Origin: Holophagae bacterium
GTDB lineage: Bacteria > Acidobacteriota > Holophagae > Acanthopleuribacterales > Acanthopleuribacteraceae
Assembly: GCA_030429565.1 (NCBI GenBank)
Contig: JAUIFE010000025.1
Coordinates: 54,970 to 118,969, forward strand
Length of the DNA stretch: 64,000 nucleotides
Direction of reading: 5' to 3'
Shown: positions 16,072 through 26,400 of the stretch, one piece after another
Layout: each line of letters begins with the position of its first letter
How positions within the stretch are numbered: the stretch's first letter is position 1
Translations under genes and position numbers: made by a program
Notes under the pieces: model-generated
The model's input: only the letters and a program-made list of their open reading frames with translations
Databases searched by the model: none
What the model was told of the DNA's origin: nothing

Positions 16072-19000
16072 ATGATTGTGCTTAACTGCCCCCATTGCAA
16101 AAAACCGGCAAGCTACGAGGAAACCGAGCCGGCGACCTTAAACTGCAGCCTTTGCGGTGAATCTTTTATAAGTATGGGCCGGCTACCCAAACCCGACTGG
16201 TCGATTGACATGGGCCCGCGCGACTACGACGGACCCCTCAAAATCGTGAACCTGCCCAAACGCGCCTGTGGTTATTGCGGTCGCGTCTGTAAGAAAAACG
16301 AATACGCGTGCGGCCGCTGTCTTTGCGACCTCAACCAAGTCGCCACGGTTAACCTCAAACGTTGGATGATGGACTTGGATGTCGATCCCGATCCCAACGT
16401 TGTCTGGGCTTATCTGGCTCTGGCCGAGCTGGACATCAGTGAAAACGAGGCGTTGCTGCGCTTGCTGCGCCTGCAACCGCGTACGGCACGCGAGATGGGC
16501 GCTTCAGTGGCGCTGGCCGAACGCATGAATCCTCTCGAAACGCCGCCGCGCTCCGAAGCGGCGGAACGCGTGTTGGCCGAGGAACGTGTCGAGGAATTCG
16601 AGGCCGACGATTCCTGGCGCGAAGAAGCCATGACGGCCTCGTTGAACGGCCGCATCGCTTATCTGTTCACCCTGGGTTTTCTGTTTTACGTGGTGACGGC
16701 GGCGGTGGGCTTGGGTTTGGTCGCGGTGGGTATTGGTCTCCTGGTTTACGGCCGCTGGGCACTGCTCAAACTCGTCATTGTGGCGCTTTCGGTCGGCGGC
16801 GGCTTGCTGTGGGCGATTTTGCCGCGTTTTGACCGCTTCCGGGCGCCGGGCCCCGAGTTAACCGATGCCGACCATCCCAAATTGTTTGCCGCCATCCGCG
16901 AGATCGCCGCCAAAACCGGGCAGTCCGAACCCGATCACGTTTACGCCGTGCCCGAGGTCAACGCTTTTGTGGCCACGCGCGGCGGCTTACTGGGTTTCGG
17001 CGGCAAAAAAATCATGGGCCTGGGCTGGCCGTTAATGCAGGCGCTGACCGTCTCTGAATTTAAAGCGGTGTTGGCACACGAGTTTGGCCACTTCCACGGC
17101 GGCGACACCAAACAGGCCCCGCTGATTTACCGCATTCGCGAAGCGATTGGGCGGCTGAAGATGCGTTTCCAGGAGGAAGAAACCCATTCCTGGTTCAACA
17201 AACCCTTTAATTGGTTTGCCGACCACTTCCTGGCGCAAAGCCAACTGGTTTCGCGCCGCCAAGAATACAACGCCGACGCCTTGGCCGCACAAATCCAAGG
17301 CCCGACGGCGTTGATCAACGGTTTGCGCAAAATGATGGGTGTCAGCAAAGCCTTCCATCACTATTACCAAGACGAAATTGCGCCGATTCTGCGCATGGGC
17401 ATGCGCGTGCCCATCGCCGAAGGTTTTAGCGGTTTTCTCGAAAGTGAAAGCACGCAGCAGCAAATGGCGAAGGACACCGATTTCTCGCAGTTCGAAACCG
17501 ACGCCCACCCGTACGACAGCCACCCGCCGACCGGGTACCGCATCAAAAACGTGGCGCGTTTTGACGAACCGGCAACGCCGCCCGAAACCGACAGCGCGGT
17601 CACCTTGTTGGGCGATCTCGCCTTACTGGAGCAGGCCACGCTGGCGTTTTACTTCGAGGAAGAAGGCACGCGCGATTACCCGTTGATCGCGTGGGATCAG
17701 GTCGCCGAACGTTTTTATTTGCCTTATTGGCAAGAGTACCTCCATCACTTTGCGGCCCGCTTTAACGATGTCTGTTTGGGTGATTTACCCGAACTGTACC
17801 GCGACCCGCACGCGTTGCTGTCGACGTGGGAGGCCAACCTAGACGACATGACGCAGGAGGAGATGGCGGATTTGTTGGTGTTCCCGTTTCGCTGTGCGTT
17901 GGGTTTGGCCCTTGCCGGTCAAGGTTGGGCGCTTCGTGCCGTCCCCGGCGAACCTTTGACGGCGGGCAAGGATGGACGAACGATTGACCTGCACGACCTG
18001 GCGACCGGCGTGCGCCAAAACGGCGACGATGCCCTGTGGGCGGAACTCGTTGCGGGTACCGATTTGGCCAAAATCAAAGTCAACGACTTAGGCGCGCCGG
18101 AGAAGCTTGAAAACAAACGCAAGCACATGCAGTTGCACACCAAAAAACCCACCGGCCGGGCCTTGTTGCGCTTCGAGGATTTGTCGAAGACGGCTTATGC
18201 GGCGCTGCTGTTCTGGACCCTTGCCGGTGGTTTTTGGTTCATGGATCCGGCGATGGGTTGGTGGTTGATCGGTGGGTGCATCATCATCCCTTTCGCCTTG
18301 GCCGTTAGTTTGCCGGCGCGACGATTCCTGCGCGCGCGGCATGGCATTGGGCATTGGGTCATCGACGACGAAACGGTGATGTTCACCGCCAACAACCGCA
18401 CGACGCGCATTCGGTTCAGCGAAATTCAACAGCTCCACATGCGTCGTGTGGACTTGGACATGAACGAAGCCGGCGTGAGTACCTGGTGGTCTTTTGATAT
18501 CAAAGCGGCAACGGCGCGTATTCGCGTCAATCACTATCGCGACGCCGGCCGACACGGGGCGTTGGTGGAAGAAATGGCCGAAAGGCTGGGCGAATGGCGT
18601 GCGGCCCGTTGGGCAAAGGACATCGAAAACGGCGGCCGCATCGTCGGCGAGGGCTGGCAGGTGACGCGTGACGGGCTGCAACCGGCCGGTCAAACCAACG
18701 CCATTCCGTGGGATGAACTGGCAACGCCGAACTGGGTGAACCATAAAGTTGTATTTCACCGTCGTGGTCAAGTGGAACCCGTATTCACGACGCCGCACGA
18801 CGGCCCCGACAGTCTCACCCTCATGCGGCTCGGTGAGCTGCTTGCCAAGTGCGAAGGACCGACCTCGGCCTTTGGCAAATTCCAAGGCATTGGGCCATGC
18901 CGTGGCGGCTGGGGTTTCAGAATACTGGTTGGGTCGGCCATGGCCTGTGTCTTGTTGGGTATGTTTTTGTTTGGCGCCGTGCTGAAAAATGAGGCCGCCG

Positions 19001-19620
19001 CCTTTCACGTGCCGCTGGGGACGTTGTCGCTCGCTGCCGGTGTGGCCTTGGCCTTTGCCGCTTACCGGGCCCGTCGCGCACGCAAGGTTGACGTGTACGA
19101 AAATGGCCTTCGGCTGAAGGGTTTTTTCGGACCCAAGGCGCTGTGTTATGACGATTTAATCAGTACGCGATTCACGCACAACGAATCTGATGATGATGAT
19201 GATGATGGATGCGTCACCGTGTGGTTGCGCAGCGTCGACCAACAACTGACGTTGGTGATTGACGAGGTGCAGAAAAACTTCATCGACAGTTTGGTCCACG
19301 GCAGTGCGATGGCCGTCGCCCGCAACGTTTATCCTCAACTGGTGGGCGGTGCTCCGTGGCATTGGACAGGCGGGCTCTGGATTTCGGAGGACGGTTTGAC
19401 CCACGGCGAGGACAAGCGGTTTCACATTCCTCTCCAGCACCTGGTTTTTGAGACGGAGGGCGGCGATCCTTTGGTGCTGCATGCGGAACACTCGGGCGTG
19501 TTTGCGCGTTATGACCCGCAAAGTGTCAACGGTCTCGTCGGAATCTATCTCGTCCAACGCTTGCAAGAGGCGGCTCAAAAAGCAGCGCAGGCTGAAACGC
19601 CGGTGTGCCGCGTGTCTTGA
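16072..19620 (+). CDS. Multidomain membrane M48 metalloprotease, paralogue 1
   Basis: The ATG at 16072 (1182 aa) has GAGGA 7 bases upstream. The protein starts with a zinc ribbon (Cys6, Cys9, Cys25, Cys28) and a second Cys cluster (CGYCGRVCKK...CGRCLC, about residues 65-85). Two or three membrane segments lie at about 195-260. The M48 protease follows, with HEFGH at 336-340 and the third zinc ligand Glu398 in RRQEYNADA; the SHPPTGYR motif comes later. The C-terminal half has membrane pairs (near 720-760 and 965-1000), PH-like stretches (GIGHWVIDDETVMFT; VYENGLRLKGFF) and an acidic SDDDDDDG loop. M48 proteases (HtpX-like) usually have about 290 aa, so this fourfold-larger fusion is unusual. 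It probably sits in the inner membrane. Substrate is unknown. A close paralogue follows directly. Confidence 0.85.
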   Translation: MIVLNCPHCKKPASYEETEPATLNCSLCGESFISMGRLPKPDWSIDMGPRDYDGPLKIVNLPKRACGYCGRVCKKNEYACGRCLCDLNQVATVNLKRWMMDLDVDPDPNVVWAYLALAELDISENEALLRLLRLQPRTAREMGASVALAERMNPLETPPRSEAAERVLAEERVEEFEADDSWREEAMTASLNGRIAYLFTLGFLFYVVTAAVGLGLVAVGIGLLVYGRWALLKLVIVALSVGGGLLWAILPRFDRFRAPGPELTDADHPKLFAAIREIAAKTGQSEPDHVYAVPEVNAFVATRGGLLGFGGKKIMGLGWPLMQALTVSEFKAVLAHEFGHFHGGDTKQAPLIYRIREAIGRLKMRFQEEETHSWFNKPFNWFADHFLAQSQLVSRRQEYNADALAAQIQGPTALINGLRKMMGVSKAFHHYYQDEIAPILRMGMRVPIAEGFSGFLESESTQQQMAKDTDFSQFETDAHPYDSHPPTGYRIKNVARFDEPATPPETDSAVTLLGDLALLEQATLAFYFEEEGTRDYPLIAWDQVAERFYLPYWQEYLHHFAARFNDVCLGDLPELYRDPHALLSTWEANLDDMTQEEMADLLVFPFRCALGLALAGQGWALRAVPGEPLTAGKDGRTIDLHDLATGVRQNGDDALWAELVAGTDLAKIKVNDLGAPEKLENKRKHMQLHTKKPTGRALLRFEDLSKTAYAALLFWTLAGGFWFMDPAMGWWLIGGCIIIPFALAVSLPARRFLRARHGIGHWVIDDETVMFTANNRTTRIRFSEIQQLHMRRVDLDMNEAGVSTWWSFDIKAATARIRVNHYRDAGRHGALVEEMAERLGEWRAARWAKDIENGGRIVGEGWQVTRDGLQPAGQTNAIPWDELATPNWVNHKVVFHRRGQVEPVFTTPHDGPDSLTLMRLGELLAKCEGPTSAFGKFQGIGPCRGGWGFRILVGSAMACVLLGMFLFGAVLKNEAAAFHVPLGTLSLAAGVALAFAAYRARRARKVDVYENGLRLKGFFGPKALCYDDLISTRFTHNESDDDDDDGCVTVWLRSVDQQLTLVIDEVQKNFIDSLVHGSAMAVARNVYPQLVGGAPWHWTGGLWISEDGLTHGEDKRFHIPLQHLVFETEGGDPLVLHAEHSGVFARYDPQSVNGLVGIYLVQRLQEAAQKAAQAETPVCRVS

Positions 19621-19941
19621 TTTCACCCGGGTTCTTTAAGAACCGCTTCAGTTGATCAGCAGCTCTGCCAACATGGGGCGTCTGGCCTTGGGCAAACTGT
19701 GCGCTTGTGCCGTCGTGGGCATCGCGGCCAAGCGCGGCACGCCGTGATGACAGCGTCTCATTTTTTAAAAAACGTGTTTCTCGAGGGGGGAGCGTCAAGC
19801 AAAAAGGCGTGTTAACCGATTTTAATAGGTACGACCCTTTTTTGAACAACCTGATTAGCATTCAGCCCTAGCAGCGCGATTACCCGCGCTGCATTGGTTC
19901 AAGCATGCGCCGGGTATTCATCAGGTAATCGAGGTTATGTG
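19621..19941. other. Intergenic stretch between tandem M48 genes
   Basis: About 320 bases. A T6A6 palindromic tract (near 19762) echoes the one upstream of the first paralogue, consistent with the duplication having included upstream sequence. No gene or clear terminator was seen. Confidence 0.45.
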
Positions 19942-22900
19942 ATGATCGTGCTCAATTGTCCCCACTGTGGCAAAACGCAAACGGTTGAAGCGGGGGATCC
20001 GACGACACTGGTTTGTCGTCACTGTGGTGAGTCCTTTATCAGCATGGGGCGTTTGCCAAATCCCGACTGGACGATTGACCTGGGCCCGCGCCAATACAAT
20101 GGCTCTGTGAAAGCGACCTTCTTGCCCACGCGGGCCTGCGCCTATTGCGGTCGCTTCTGCGGCAAGCAAGATGTCGTTTGCAGCCGATGTTCGTGCGATC
20201 TCCAACAAGTGGCGACCCTGAACCTCAAGCACTGGGTGATGCAGCTTGAGGTGGAACCCGACGCCGGTGTCATTTCCGCTTACCTTGCCTTGGCCTACCT
20301 TGACATCAGTGAAAACGAAGCGCTTTTGCGTTTATGGCGACTTCATCCACGTATTGCACGCGAGATGGGGGCCACGGTTGCGCTTGCTGAAAGCATGGCT
20401 TACCTAGAACCGCCGCCACGTCGTAAACCCAGCCCACGCAATCTTGCCAAAAACCGGCCCGAGGCATGGGTGGCGCCCGACGAAGGTTGGCAAGATGAAG
20501 CACTCGGCGCGCCGCCACGCGGCGCCATTCTGTACCTTTTTACCTTAGGCGCCTTGTTTTATGTGTTGTCAATGGTGCTCGGCATCGGCTCGTTGGTTGC
20601 CGGCTTTCTTTTGGCGATGGAAGAGGGTCTTGAGTGGATTGAGGGATCGGTCTTCCTCCTGGTGGCCGGCGCTGCTTTGTTGCTTGGGACCTTGCCCCGT
20701 TTTGACCGTTTCCGCCCACCTGGCCCTGAGCTGAACGAGGCCGATTACCCACGGTTATTTACCGCCATCCGCGAAGTGGCCGCCAAATTGGGCCATGGGG
20801 TACCGGCATCGGTGTACGTGATGCCGGAGGTCGACATTTTTGTTGGATTCCGCGGCGGCATGTTGGGGTTCGGTGGTAAACAGGTGATGGGGCTGGGGTG
20901 GCCGTTCCTGCAGGCGCTCACTATTTCGGAATTCAAGGCGATTCTGGCACACGAGATGGGGCACTTTGATGGGCGCGATTCCGCTTTCGGTCCGCGCATT
21001 TACCGTATTCGGGAAGCGCTGGGACGACTGGTAATCCGCTTCGAGGAGGAAGCGGACCCGATTACCAGGCTCTCCTTTTCTTTCTTTTCCTATCTGTTTA
21101 TCGAGCACAGCGCCAAGGTTGCACGCAGGCAGGAATACCATGCCGACGCCTTAGCCGCGCAGCTTTACGGACCCTCCGTGTTGATCACCGGCCTCAACAA
21201 GAAGGTGGGTGCGCGTGAGGCCTTTGATTTTTACGACGATGACGAGATCGCGCCGATTTTGGAAATGGGGCTGCGGGTACCCGTGATTAACGGTTTCGCG
21301 AAGTACCTTGCGAGTGGATCCCAAAAGGAAGAGCTTTTGACCGCGCGGGATTTTTCCCAATGCTTTAGCGATGCCCATGCCTTCGAAAATCATCCGCCGA
21401 CCGGTTACCGCGTCAGCAATGTATTGCGTTTCGCCGACCCGAAAACGGCCACCGAAGACGGCTGTGCGGCCATCTTGTTGGGTGACCTGACCGTATTAGA
21501 ACAAGCCATGCTGTCGTTTCATTCTGATGAGGCGGGGGTGCTTGATTTTCCGTTAGTGCTTTGGGACGAGTTAGGGGAACGTTTTTACGTGCCCTATTGG
21601 CAGGGCTATTTGCACCAATTCCGAGCGCGTTTTGAAGGATTGTGTTTGGGCGATTTACCCCGGCTCTACCGGGATCCTGAGCCTTTGGTTGCCGGCTGGG
21701 ACATCGATTTGCGCGATAAAACCCAGGACGAAATGGCCGACTTACTGATGTACCCGTTTCGGAGTGCGCTGGGCGTGGCGCTGTCGCAGCGAGGTTGGCG
21801 GGTTCAGGCTGTTCCGGGTGAGCGGTTACGCGCCGTCAAAGAAGGGACGTTTCTCGATTTGTATGATGTGGTCAATCAGGTTCGTTTGGATGCCGACGAT
21901 CCGCTGTGGGCCGAAGTCGTCGTTGCGACCGGCCTTGCTACGGTGAAATTAACCGATTTAGCCGATCCTGAACAATTAGACAATCACCGCAAACGCAAGC
22001 AGTTGCAAACCAAGAAACCACCATTGCGGGCCTTGTTCGAAAAAGGTTACGGTAGCATTTTGGGTTGGTGTGTAAGCGTGGGCTGGACGCTCGCCTTGGG
22101 ATTGGTGTTTTCCGATACCGAAATCGGCAAGTGGTCGGCGACTTTTTTGTTTTACCTGCCTTTCGCCGTGGCGACGGCGTTGCCCTTGCGCCAATTCCTC
22201 ATGGCGCGTCGTGGGATCGGGCATTGGGTGATGGACGATCGCGCCGTCACCTTTACCGAGGGCCGGCAATCCACGACGATTGATTTCATCGACATAGAGC
22301 GACTCAGGATGCGGCGGGTCACCGTCGGTGCGAGCGCCCGTGAAGCAGGCACCTGGTGGACGATAGTCATTACCTCGGCTCGCGCCACGGTTCATATCAG
22401 CCACTTCCGTGAGGCCGGTCGGCGTGGCCGTTTGGCCGAAGAGATGATTCATGAGCTTGGGATACGGCATGCTGAAATCTGGCGCGAAACCATCGAAGAC
22501 GGTGGCCGGGTGGTGGGTAAAGGCTGGGAAGCTGACAACGACGGCTTGCGTGTCGGTACTGGGTCGACGACCATTCCTTGGCACGAACTGGCTAAACCGG
22601 AATGGTTTGAGGATCTGATTGTGATTCACCGTCGCAACCAAGTCGAACCGGTGTTGGCGTTGCCACACCAGGTTCCCGAAGCCCTGACCCTGTATTGGCT
22701 CGGTCGACAGCTCGCCCACCTTGAAGGCCCCACTTCCGCGCTTGGCCCCTACAAAGCTGTGGCGCGTCGCCGCAATGGCTTTGGCGTATTGATGTTGGGT
22801 GTTTTTTCGATGATCGGTCTGTTCTTCGGTCTCATGTTTTTTGGCCAGGTCAAACAAGCGGAAACCGGCGATTTCTACATGCCGCTTTTTGTGTCTATGA

Positions 22901-23442
22901 CCAGCATGGGTCTGATTTGCGGCATAGCCGCCGTGGTGATCCGTTTTCGCGGCAAAATCTACTTATACGAGAATGGGGTTCGTTTGCGGGGCTTGTTCCG
23001 TACTCAAAGCCTTTCTTTCGACCAGCTCACCGCCGCCCGTTATACCTGTGCCCCCAACGGCGGAAAGCTAACCACGGTTTGGTTGCGTTCTGCTCGGGTT
23101 GCTATGAAGTTCAAGTACGGTGGTTTGGATGATCCCTTTATCGAAGCCATCGTTCAAGAAAGTGCCAAAGGCGTTGCGCGCAATGCGTTTGGGCCAGTTC
23201 TACGGGGTCAGGAATGGCACTGGACCGGTAAGCTGTATATTTCCCGCGAGGGCCTGGTCCAAAAGGGGCGCAAGCCGTTCAAGATTCCACTGCGCCACGT
23301 CGACTTCGATCAAGAGGAGGACGGATTCTTGGTTTTCCACGATGCTGACCACGAAACATTTGCTTATTACCGGCCGAACGATGAAAACGGCTTGGCCGGC
23401 GTGTACTTGGTGCGCCTGCTGCAAGAAGCCGCCGAATCCTAA
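19942..23442 (+). CDS. Multidomain membrane M48 metalloprotease, paralogue 2
   Basis: The ATG at 19942 (1166 aa) is preceded by GAGG at 7 bases. Domain order equals paralogue 1 and the two align over their whole length: zinc ribbon (CPHCGK, CRHCGES), second Cys cluster (CAYCGRFCGK...CSRCSC), membrane segments near residues 195-255, HEMGH at 337-341, Glu398 in RRQEYHADA, NHPPTGYR, and the same C-terminal membrane and PH-like regions (GIGHWVMDDRAVTFT; LYENGVRLRGLF). All zinc ligands are present, so both copies look active. It lacks the poly-Asp run of paralogue 1. It ends 8 bases before the stop of the converging PKS gene, with no terminator between them, so read-through antisense is possible. 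Confidence 0.85.
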   Translation: MIVLNCPHCGKTQTVEAGDPTTLVCRHCGESFISMGRLPNPDWTIDLGPRQYNGSVKATFLPTRACAYCGRFCGKQDVVCSRCSCDLQQVATLNLKHWVMQLEVEPDAGVISAYLALAYLDISENEALLRLWRLHPRIAREMGATVALAESMAYLEPPPRRKPSPRNLAKNRPEAWVAPDEGWQDEALGAPPRGAILYLFTLGALFYVLSMVLGIGSLVAGFLLAMEEGLEWIEGSVFLLVAGAALLLGTLPRFDRFRPPGPELNEADYPRLFTAIREVAAKLGHGVPASVYVMPEVDIFVGFRGGMLGFGGKQVMGLGWPFLQALTISEFKAILAHEMGHFDGRDSAFGPRIYRIREALGRLVIRFEEEADPITRLSFSFFSYLFIEHSAKVARRQEYHADALAAQLYGPSVLITGLNKKVGAREAFDFYDDDEIAPILEMGLRVPVINGFAKYLASGSQKEELLTARDFSQCFSDAHAFENHPPTGYRVSNVLRFADPKTATEDGCAAILLGDLTVLEQAMLSFHSDEAGVLDFPLVLWDELGERFYVPYWQGYLHQFRARFEGLCLGDLPRLYRDPEPLVAGWDIDLRDKTQDEMADLLMYPFRSALGVALSQRGWRVQAVPGERLRAVKEGTFLDLYDVVNQVRLDADDPLWAEVVVATGLATVKLTDLADPEQLDNHRKRKQLQTKKPPLRALFEKGYGSILGWCVSVGWTLALGLVFSDTEIGKWSATFLFYLPFAVATALPLRQFLMARRGIGHWVMDDRAVTFTEGRQSTTIDFIDIERLRMRRVTVGASAREAGTWWTIVITSARATVHISHFREAGRRGRLAEEMIHELGIRHAEIWRETIEDGGRVVGKGWEADNDGLRVGTGSTTIPWHELAKPEWFEDLIVIHRRNQVEPVLALPHQVPEALTLYWLGRQLAHLEGPTSALGPYKAVARRRNGFGVLMLGVFSMIGLFFGLMFFGQVKQAETGDFYMPLFVSMTSMGLICGIAAVVIRFRGKIYLYENGVRLRGLFRTQSLSFDQLTAARYTCAPNGGKLTTVWLRSARVAMKFKYGGLDDPFIEAIVQESAKGVARNAFGPVLRGQEWHWTGKLYISREGLVQKGRKPFKIPLRHVDFDQEEDGFLVFHDADHETFAYYRPNDENGLAGVYLVRLLQEAAES

Positions 23443-23450
23443 CGCGCTGC

Positions 23451-26400
23451 TTAGGTTGCTGGGGCGGCCTCGTTGACGGCTTGGGTGAGTTGTTTGGCGA
23501 GTTCGGTGACGTGCGGTGGTTGGAACATCGACAGGTGGCCGCCGCCGCATTCGTAGATGCGTGTTTCGCGCACGAGCGCCTTCCAGCCGTAGCTGGGATC
23601 GTCGGCGAGCTTGGGTGGGACCTGGCCGGCGCGGTTGCGCGGCACGCCGTCGCGCGCTTTAAACAGCGTGACGGTCAGGTCGTCGTTGGCGGCGGGTTGG
23701 TAGTTGGCGAGGTTCGCGGGGGTTGCGCCTTGGTGGCCGCCGGCGAGACGGTCGAGGCGGGCGAACTGGGCACCGTCGCGACCTTGGCCGCGATCAATCA
23801 CGTCCTGTTCAAAGCGGCTACCAAGGCCGTGGATGTCAAACAAACCAAGGAAGTTAACCTTGTGGCCGCGCGCTTGTAACAAGGCGGCACATTCGTAGGC
23901 GATCCAACCGCCCAGGCTGTGCCCTGCCAGCAAGATCGGTGCGCCCGCCGCGACCTTTTCGATGTCGGGCACTATTAAGGCGGCGATGTCGGCGATGGAT
24001 CGCGGCTGTTGTTCGAAAACCCGTGCGTAGGCCACGCCGTAAACACTGTGCGTGATCGCGCTTGCGCATACCAATGCACCGAAGTTCGCCACATCACCCA
24101 AACCACCTGGCAACAAAAACAAGGGTGCGCCCGCGCGCCCTTGCTTTAACGGGCGCACAACGCCCTGCTCGGGCTGTTGCCGCGCAATCCAAGCCGCCAG
24201 CGCCGCCGGGGTGGGCGCATTTTCCAGTTGCGTGACCGACAGCTCACAGCCGGTTTGTTTATGGATCTGATCGACGACCTGCAAGGCGAACAGCGAGTCG
24301 CCGCCGAGGTCGAAAAAGTCGTCGTCGCCGCGTGGCTGCGGACATTGCAAGACGTCGGCCCATACGGCGGCGATGGTTTTTTCCAGATCGGCACGGTCCG
24401 TTGTGGTTAACACCGCTTGCGGTTTCTTCGGCGGGTGCGGTGCGGCGGCGGCTTTTAGCGGTGGCTTGGGTTCTTGCACGCTGAGGTCGTCGTTGCGTTG
24501 CGCTAGGAACACTTGAATGCCCGAGCCGGCGGGCAATAGCGCGCGTGGGTTCTGCCAGGGTGCTGTCTGCAGCAGGGTCGTCCATTGCGCGCTGTCGAGT
24601 TCTAATTGGGTGCGCCCGTCTTTGAAAGCATGCCAGCCGGCGAGACCGCCAAAGACCAGGTCGGCGAAACGCGAACGGGTGGTGCCTTCCAACAAACAGA
24701 GCAGGGCGCCCGGGGCGGCGAAGTCGGCGACGCGCTGCAAGGTGGCGGGCAGGTCGGCGGCGGCGTGCAGCACGTTGGCGGCTAGAATCACGTCGAAACG
24801 GCGGCCCGCAAGAGCGCCGCTTGTCGCGGGCTGTTCCATGTCGAGCAAGGCGTATTCAACGAATGGGTAGGCGGCAAAGCGACTTTTTGCGCGGTTGAGG
24901 AAATGGCTGGAAACATCGGTGAAACAGTAGGAAACGCGTTGCGGGTCAAGCTCGGGCAGAACGGTGGCGCTGGTGGCACCGGTGCCCGCGCCAATTTCCA
25001 AAATACGCAGCGGCGCGGCATCGGCAGACCGTTGCATGATTTGGCGCAGGGTGCGCGCGACGACACGGTTGACACTTTCGATCAGCGGACCACCGCGATA
25101 CAAGGCGTGTAAGTTGGTTAAATCGCCACCGGGTGCGAGCGCTTCCAAGGGATGGACGTGGCCGCGCAACATGTCGGGCAAGCGCTGCAAACACAAGCGC
25201 AGGACGGCGAGCGGTGCCTGTTGTTCGGGGTAGGCGACGGCGAGCGTGTCCAATTGGGCAAAGGGTTCGCGTGGCTGTAAACGGGTGACACGGAAGTCAC
25301 CGGCCTCGGTGCGGTCGAGCCAAGCGTCGCGGCACCAAATGTCGAGGAGCAGGAACAAATAGGGTTGTTGGCGCGGCGCGATGCCGAGCGCGGCGGCGGC
25401 CTGCTCACGGCTGAAACGCGTATCGACGGCAGGTATCCAACCCATGCTTTGCAGCGTCCAAGCGGCCCAGGCGCCGCAAAAGCTGTCGACCTCGGCCCAA
25501 AAACTGTTGGCGGCTCGGGTGGTCGGGTCGGGTGTTTCCAAGCGCTGTTTCTGTTGCTGCACGAAGGCTGATAGGTCGGCGGCGAGGGCGTCGGGGTGCA
25601 GGACATCGTGGTCCTTGTCCGCCGCCAACCAAAAGCGGCGTCGTTCGAAGGGATCGGAGGGTAAGGATACGCGCCGACCGCTTGCGGGTGCGCTGATCGC
25701 AACGCTTTCAGCGCGCAGCGGCGCTTCGGCAGCGTGGCGCAGTTGGGTGACGGCGTCGTCGTGATCGCGGACTTGCCAAGACTGTTGCACCGGGAACCGC
25801 GCCCGTCCCACATGCAGCGTGTAGGCGACGTCGGCAAGCGATTGATCGGGGCGCATCTGCAGGTGATCGGCCAAGGCGCGCATTTGTCGACGCAGGGCCG
25901 TTTCGCTTTTGGCGGACAAGGTGAGCTGGTAGGGGCCTGGCGCCGGCGGCGCCGGCGGGCGCGGTGGTGCCTGTTGCAAGACGACGTGGGCGTTGGTGCC
26001 GCCCATACCAAACGAACTGACACCGGCATGGTGCGGGCCGTCGCCGCGCAGGGGCGTGGCGGCGGTGTTGACGTGCAGCAGGCCGTCGCTGAAATTGATT
26101 TCGGGATTGGCCTGTTCGAAGTGCAGGCTGGCCGGTAAGCAGCCGTGTTCCAGCGCCAGCACGGCTTTAATCAAGCCGGCGATACCGGCGGCGGCGTCGA
26201 GGTGACCGATGTTGCTCTTGACCGAACCAAGCGCCACCGAACGAGACGGTGCGCCGTCGCGCGCCAACACGCGCCGCAAGGCTTCGACCTCAATGGGATC
26301 GCCCAGCGCCGTGCCGGTACCGTGGCATTCGATGAAATCAAGCGCGCTCGGGTTGAGGCCGGCGGCGGTCAGCGCACGACGGATGACGCGCACTTGGCCG

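Noticed and set aside
19189..19208. GAT-repeat tract that could suggest a slippage site
   Set aside because: It encodes an in-frame Asp run in the first M48 paralogue and the frame continues normally to a paralogous C-terminus.
23443..23450. Possible bidirectional terminator between the second M48 gene and the PKS gene
   Set aside because: Only 8 bases separate the two stop codons and no stem with T-run is visible around them.
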